Shown here: positions 59,954-64,000 of the stretch, piece after piece | How positions within the stretch are numbered: position 1 is the first letter of the stretch | How the letters are laid out: the number at the start of each line of letters is the position of its first letter | Assembly (NCBI GenBank): GCA_020831805.1 | Contig: JAFIFX010000009.1 | Span: forward strand, 62,001-126,000 | DNA length: 64,000 nucleotides | Source: Planctomycetota bacterium | Lineage (GTDB): Bacteria; Planctomycetota; Phycisphaerae; Phycisphaerales; UBA1924 | Reading direction: 5' to 3' | Translations under genes and position numbers: made by a program | The notes under the pieces: model-generated | Database searches by the model: none | What the model saw: the letters and a program-made list of their open reading frames with translations, nothing else | What the model was told of the DNA's origin: nothing

Positions 59954-60949
59954 ATGCCCGAGCCGCGCATCGTCGTCGGGCCCGAGGGCATCGCCGCCGG
60001 CGTCCGCGCGCTGGCCGCCGGCGGGATCATCGCTTTTCCCACCGAAACCGTCTACGGCCTCGGTGCCGACGCCTTCAACGCCGACGCCGTCGCCCGCGTC
60101 TTCGCGCTCAAGGGCCGCCCTTCCAACAACCCGCTGATCGTCCATGTCTCTGGCCCGGAGATGGCCCGGCGCGTCGTGGCCGACTGGCCGGAGCCCGCCC
60201 AGCGCCTCGCCGACGCCTTCTGGCCCGGCCCGCTGACCCTGGTGCTCCCCAAAGCCCCGGACCTGCCCGACGCGGTCACCGCCTCCGGCCCGACCGTCGG
60301 TGTGCGTTGCCCGGATCACCCGATGGCCCTGGCCCTGATCGAGGCCGCCGCCACCCCGATCGTCGGCCCCAGCGCCAACCCCTCCGGCTGCCTCTCCCCC
60401 ACCACCGCCGAGCATGTGGCCGACGCCTTCCCGGACGCCGATCTGCCGATCCTCGACGGCGGGGCCTGCCGCGCGGGCATCGAATCGACCGTGCTCGATC
60501 TGACCCGTCAGCCCGCACGCGTGCTGCGTCCGGGCGTGATCGGGCACGAGGCGATCGCGGCCGTGCTGGGCGGCCCCGTGGACTCGTCCGAAGCCGAACC
60601 CGCCGGACAGCCCGCGGACAGCCCCGCCGCCTCCCCCGGCTTGCTCGGCCCGCACTACCAGCCGCGGACACCCGTGCGGCTGGTCCAGGACGCCCGGACC
60701 GACGGGATCGGTCCCGATGAGGCGCTGCTGGCGTGGTCCCTCCAGAGCCACCCCCAAGGCGGCGTCCTGATCAGGATGCCGGCCGACCTTGCCGGCTTCG
60801 CGGCCGCCCTCTACGCCAAGCTACATGAAGCCGACCGGCTCAAGGCCGCGAGAATCGTCATCGAACGGCCCGGCCCCGGCGCCGACACCGCGTCCGAAGC
60901 GATCCGCGGGGCGATCCTGGAGCGTCTGTCCCGAGCCGCGGGCGGGTGA
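59954..60949 (+). CDS. tsaC: L-threonylcarbamoyladenylate synthase (Sua5 type)
   Basis: A 331-residue enzyme that makes threonylcarbamoyl-AMP for the t6A37 modification of tRNA. The YrdC domain (1-200) has GGIIAFPTETVYGLGADAFN, ALKGRPSNNPLIVH, VGPSANPSGC and STVLDLTRQPARVLRPGVIG. A linker with LLGPHYQPRTPVRLV leads to the C-terminal Sua5 domain (about 230-331), so this is the long Sua5 form and not the short TsaC. It follows rpiA by 10 nt. Confidence 0.93.
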   Translation: MPEPRIVVGPEGIAAGVRALAAGGIIAFPTETVYGLGADAFNADAVARVFALKGRPSNNPLIVHVSGPEMARRVVADWPEPAQRLADAFWPGPLTLVLPKAPDLPDAVTASGPTVGVRCPDHPMALALIEAAATPIVGPSANPSGCLSPTTAEHVADAFPDADLPILDGGACRAGIESTVLDLTRQPARVLRPGVIGHEAIAAVLGGPVDSSEAEPAGQPADSPAASPGLLGPHYQPRTPVRLVQDARTDGIGPDEALLAWSLQSHPQGGVLIRMPADLAGFAAALYAKLHEADRLKAARIVIERPGPGADTASEAIRGAILERLSRAAGG

Positions 60950-61069
60950 GCGGAACCCCCGGCGGGAGATCCCGCGTCAAGCGGGCAATGATGCTTTCCC
61001 GGCCCTCCCGGAACGCCGATGAACTGGATCACAATCGTTTCTCCAAGCCCCAACCCCCGGAACCCGACC

Positions 61070-62554
61070 ATGCCCGACAAACTCAAAATCGCCCTGACCC
61101 CCGGAGACGGCATCGGCCCCGAGATCATGGAGGCCGTGCTCCACATCTTCACCGCCGCCGGCGTGATGGACCACATCGAGTTCATCCCCGCCGAGATGGG
61201 CGAGAAGGTCTTCGCCAAGGGCAACTCATCGGGCATCTCCGACGAGGCCGTCGCCACGGTCGAGCAGACCGGCCTGCTCTTCAAGGGGCCCATGGGAACG
61301 CCCGTCGGCGGCGGGGGCAAGTCCATCAATGTGACGCTGCGCAAAAAGTTCTCCGCCTTCGCCAACCTCCGCCACTTCCAGAGCCTGCCCGGCGTCGAGA
61401 CCGTCTTCTCCAAGGCCGGCGTGCCCGTTGATTTCTATGTCGTCCGCGAGAACATCGAGGACACCTACGGCGGCATCGAGCACCGCCTCACCGCCGATGT
61501 CGTCGAGTGCAAGCGCCTGATCTCCGCGCCCGGCTGCGACCAGGTCCACCGCTTCGCCTTCGAGACGGCGCAGCGGCTGGGCATCTCCGAGGTCACCTGC
61601 TCGCACAAGGCCAACATCATGAAGATGACCGACGGCCTGTTCCTCGAGCGGTTCCGCCAGCTCGCCAACGACTACCCCGAGATCACCACCAACGATGTCA
61701 TCATCGACGCGCTCTGCATGAACCTGGTGCTCCGCCCGGACCGCTACCAGATGATCGTGCTGCCGAACCTGCAGGGCGACATCGTGTCCGACCTGGCCGC
61801 CGGCCTGGTCGGTGGCCTGGGCTTCGCGCCCTCGGCCAACATCGGCGAGGCCGTGGCGATCTTCGAGGCCGTCCACGGCACCGCGCCGGACATCGCCGGC
61901 AAGGGCGTGGCCAACCCCACCTCCCTGCTGCTCTCCGGCCTGATCATGCTCCGGCACATCGGCCTGGCCAAGCAGGCCGCGATCATCAACAACGCCCTGC
62001 TGGCCACGCTCGAGGACGGCATCCACACCGGCGATGTCAAGGGTGAGAAGCCGCCCGTCAAGACCATGGAGTTCGCCGGGGCCGTCGCCGAGCACCTCGG
62101 CAGGATGCCCACCAAGTGCACCCCCCGCGTCGTCGGCACGCAGGACACCGTGTCCTTCAAACCCCCGACCCGCCCGACCAACTACACGCTGCGGCGCACC
62201 TTCGAGAATGTCCCCACCCAGGTCTGCGGCGCGGACATCTACATCGGCACCACCATGCCCCCCTTCGAGCTGGCCCAGAAACTCCAGCAGGTCAGCGAGC
62301 ACGGACCCTTCAAGCTGACACTGCTGTCCAACCGCGGCACGCAGGTCTGGCCGTCCGGCTCGGTGTACACCGAAACGGTCGACTACTTCCGTGCCCGCTT
62401 CGAACTCAAGGACCCCGCCCTGCTCGGCAGGATCGGACTGATGCCCACGATCCACCTGCTCACCAAGGTCGCCGAGAAGTTCGATGTCACGGACTTCCAG
62501 CCGCTCAAGATGTTCGACGGCAAGCCCGGCTTCTCCCTCGCCCAGGGCCAGTGA
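61070..62554 (+). CDS. icd: Isocitrate dehydrogenase (isocitrate/isopropylmalate family, long type)
   Basis: A 494-residue decarboxylating dehydrogenase. It starts [20 protein letters not shown] and has [19 protein letters not shown] (substrate Arg, Tyr), [32 protein letters not shown] and [20 protein letters not shown]. The 150-residue C-terminal extension (from about 350, with [20 protein letters not shown]) is the feature of Thermus-type NADP isocitrate dehydrogenases of about 496 residues. An upstream in-frame ATG at 61019 would add 17 residues. The gene ends 3 nt before the convergent sulfotransferase gene. Confidence 0.88.
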   Translation: MPDKLKIALTPGDGIGPEIMEAVLHIFTAAGVMDHIEFIPAEMGEKVFAKGNSSGISDEAVATVEQTGLLFKGPMGTPVGGGGKSINVTLRKKFSAFANLRHFQSLPGVETVFSKAGVPVDFYVVRENIEDTYGGIEHRLTADVVECKRLISAPGCDQVHRFAFETAQRLGISEVTCSHKANIMKMTDGLFLERFRQLANDYPEITTNDVIIDALCMNLVLRPDRYQMIVLPNLQGDIVSDLAAGLVGGLGFAPSANIGEAVAIFEAVHGTAPDIAGKGVANPTSLLLSGLIMLRHIGLAKQAAIINNALLATLEDGIHTGDVKGEKPPVKTMEFAGAVAEHLGRMPTKCTPRVVGTQDTVSFKPPTRPTNYTLRRTFENVPTQVCGADIYIGTTMPPFELAQKLQQVSEHGPFKLTLLSNRGTQVWPSGSVYTETVDYFRARFELKDPALLGRIGLMPTIHLLTKVAEKFDVTDFQPLKMFDGKPGFSLAQGQ

Positions 62555-62557
62555 GCC

Positions 62558-64000
62558 TCAGCCGGAAAAGCCGTGGCGGTCCGCCGCCTCGTTGAGGATG
62601 TCCAGCGCCGGGCCCATGAACGGCGCGTACCGCTTCCACCGGGCGACCGAGCCGGAATACACCCCGCGCGACGCCTGCGCCGGCTCGAGCGTCGGCACGA
62701 GCCGCTCACGATCCGCAAAACGCAGGCACGCCTCGTCCCACCCCAAGCCCGCGAAGCCCACCAGCCGGCGGGCCTCTCCCTTCGGATCGGCGACGACCTC
62801 CTCGTACTCGGCGACCGTCCAGCCGATCCAAGGCGCGTGCTCGGCCATCACATCCTGCCAATGCCGGTGCAGATCCAGCCGCGCGGCGATGACCCGCGCG
62901 GTCGCCTCCGGGCTGGTCGACCACGCGTGCCCGCCCGTGAAGTTGCGGAACAGGCAGGACACCGCGATGTCCCTCGGATCCCGGCGCATAAGCACCGCCC
63001 GCGCCCCGGGCGCGACCGCCGCGATCACGCCCAGGTGCAGGTCGTTCTCGGGCTGCTTGTCCACCACCACGCCCGTGCCGCCGGCGATGCGGCGTTCCTT
63101 CTCCAGCAAGTCCCGCCCCGCCCTGGACCGGCGGCTGGCCGACACGCGCCGGATCCGCGCCGGCTCGGCCTCGGGCGTCAGCCCGATCGACTCGCCCGCC
63201 GCCCGCACCAGATCCGGCTCGCCGGAGCCCTCCGCCTCCGGGTGGGCCGCCAGCATCTGCTCGATGAGCGTCGTGCCCGACCGCGGCAGGCCCAGCACGA
63301 ACACCAGCCCGTCGCGTTTCTCCGGCGCGTCCCGCTCGGGCCCGAGCGAGGCGATCAAATCCGGCGTCCACACCGACCGGATGTGCTCGATCCCCTGCTC
63401 GTACGCGTCGGAATCGAACGCCGCCCCACGCAGCCGGTTCGCGCGGCAGACGGCTTCCCACGCGCCCGCGTCGTCACCCACCGTTTCGAGCAGCTTGGCG
63501 AGGGTAAAGCCAAGCTCGATCCGGGCCTCGTCCCGCAACGCGGCGTGGTCCAGCCGCGTGCGGATCCGGTCGATGGCCTCGGGCTCGCGTCCGGCGCGCT
63601 GGGCCAGCTCGGCGAAGGCCTGGTCCAGGTCCCACGCATCGATCCCACGCCCGATCGCGGACTCGATCAGCGCCATGGCCTCATCGGCCCTTCCCTCGTG
63701 CTGGAGCACCACGGACATGCGGGCCAGCGCGGGGCCGTGATCCGGATCAATCGTAAGGCAACGCTCCAACGCGTCGCGGGCCGGGCCGAGCCGGCCGGCG
63801 TACACATGCGCCTGGCCCAGCGTGTACAACGCGGTCTTGTCCGATCGCCCCCGCTCGTCCGCGCGGGTGAGCAGATCCACCGCGTCGTCGTACTCGCCCT
63901 GCATGATGCAGAGCTGCGCCGCGCGGATCCGCACCGTCAGAGCCTTGGGGTGCCGCCGGTTCTGCGACAGGAACTTCTTGTACAGCGACACCGCGCCCGC
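62558..64000 (-). CDS. TPR-containing sulfotransferase family protein (partial at N terminus)
   Basis: The frame runs from the window edge to a stop at 62558, and no start is certain, so the N terminus lies outside. The visible 480 residues have TPR-like helical repeats at first (ALTVRIRAAQLCIMQGEYDD, TALYTLGQAHVYAGRLGPAR) and then a sulfotransferase domain: LVFVLGLPRSGTTLIEQMLA (PAPS 5'-phosphosulfate loop) and AVLMRRDPRDIAVSCLFRNF (3'-phosphate loop). The plan matches TPR-sulfotransferases common in marine bacteria. The acceptor is unknown. A GTG at 63991 is possible but the frame goes on upstream. Confidence 0.88.
   Translation of the reverse strand, partial: AGAVSLYKKFLSQNRRHPKALTVRIRAAQLCIMQGEYDDAVDLLTRADERGRSDKTALYTLGQAHVYAGRLGPARDALERCLTIDPDHGPALARMSVVLQHEGRADEAMALIESAIGRGIDAWDLDQAFAELAQRAGREPEAIDRIRTRLDHAALRDEARIELGFTLAKLLETVGDDAGAWEAVCRANRLRGAAFDSDAYEQGIEHIRSVWTPDLIASLGPERDAPEKRDGLVFVLGLPRSGTTLIEQMLAAHPEAEGSGEPDLVRAAGESIGLTPEAEPARIRRVSASRRSRAGRDLLEKERRIAGGTGVVVDKQPENDLHLGVIAAVAPGARAVLMRRDPRDIAVSCLFRNFTGGHAWSTSPEATARVIAARLDLHRHWQDVMAEHAPWIGWTVAEYEEVVADPKGEARRLVGFAGLGWDEACLRFADRERLVPTLEPAQASRGVYSGSVARWKRYAPFMGPALDILNEAADRHGFSG

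Overview
The window looks like chromosomal DNA of a planctomycete of the order Phycisphaerales. GC is high (about two thirds, judged by eye). A secreted 1262-residue protein ends in the Cys-Pro-terminated double EF-hand module called the GC-type dockerin, which is typical of that group. There are large prepilin-like proteins, a short CPACGY/C..CGY zinc-ribbon membrane protein, and several dispersed palindromic repeats of the kind common in Planctomycetota. No rRNA, tRNA, CRISPR array, integrase or transposase gene was seen. The species is an inference.

Layout. 1-12.2 kb: the end of a nuo operon (nuoH, cut by the window edge), NRDE/TANGO2 and DinB genes, a pseudouridine synthase, a block of beta-propeller, alpha/beta-hydrolase, conserved hypothetical and MFS genes, then lgt-tatD, nnrD and a VTT membrane protein. 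12.2-18.8 kb: a compact minus-strand pilus/secretion operon (pilT, pilC/gspF, prepilin, giant PilX-like protein, prepilin). 19-35.3 kb: rnhA, a methyltransferase, purL (with two PurS-like units), an HDOD-GGDEF-REC protein, an NtrC-type regulator, the large dockerin protein, ruvC, ribE, a PQQ-propeller lipoprotein and purH. 35.4-39.2 kb: an MFS protein, a small zinc-ribbon protein and lepA. 39.3-45.1 kb: six tandem paralogues of a short PAS-LuxR regulator, with a heavy-metal-domain membrane protein between the third and fourth. 45.1-64 kb: nitroreductase, VOC protein, lipoprotein, glycosyltransferase, FKBP, recQ, a DUF559 gene bracketed by inverted repeats, fumarylacetoacetase, a DUF1801/FIST/SH3 operon, a TolC-like lipoprotein, ALDH7, rpiA, tsaC/SUA5, icd and a TPR-sulfotransferase cut by the right edge.

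Three observations stand out. First, the six-gene PAS-LuxR array: each gene seems to have its own promoter and a 55-100 nt leader with a ribosome binding site, the recognition helices of the first five are almost identical, and the second gene looks like a mosaic of its neighbours. Second, at least thirteen other genes carry a TAnnnT -10 box only 5-7 nt before the start codon, so leaderless transcription is probably a main mode here. Third, dispersed repeats are active in shaping genes: a DUF559 nuclease gene sits between about 55-bp inverted repeats, a 247-bp element has perfect 40-bp arms, and repeat-derived sequence appears to code for part of PurL and for the C terminus of riboflavin synthase.

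Housekeeping functions present include respiration (nuoH), purine synthesis (purL, purH), lipoprotein maturation (lgt), metabolite repair (nnrD), DNA repair and recombination (ruvC, recQ, rnhA), translation (lepA, tsaC, rluA-like) and central carbon metabolism (icd, rpiA). All motif positions and counts were read by hand and no database search was run.
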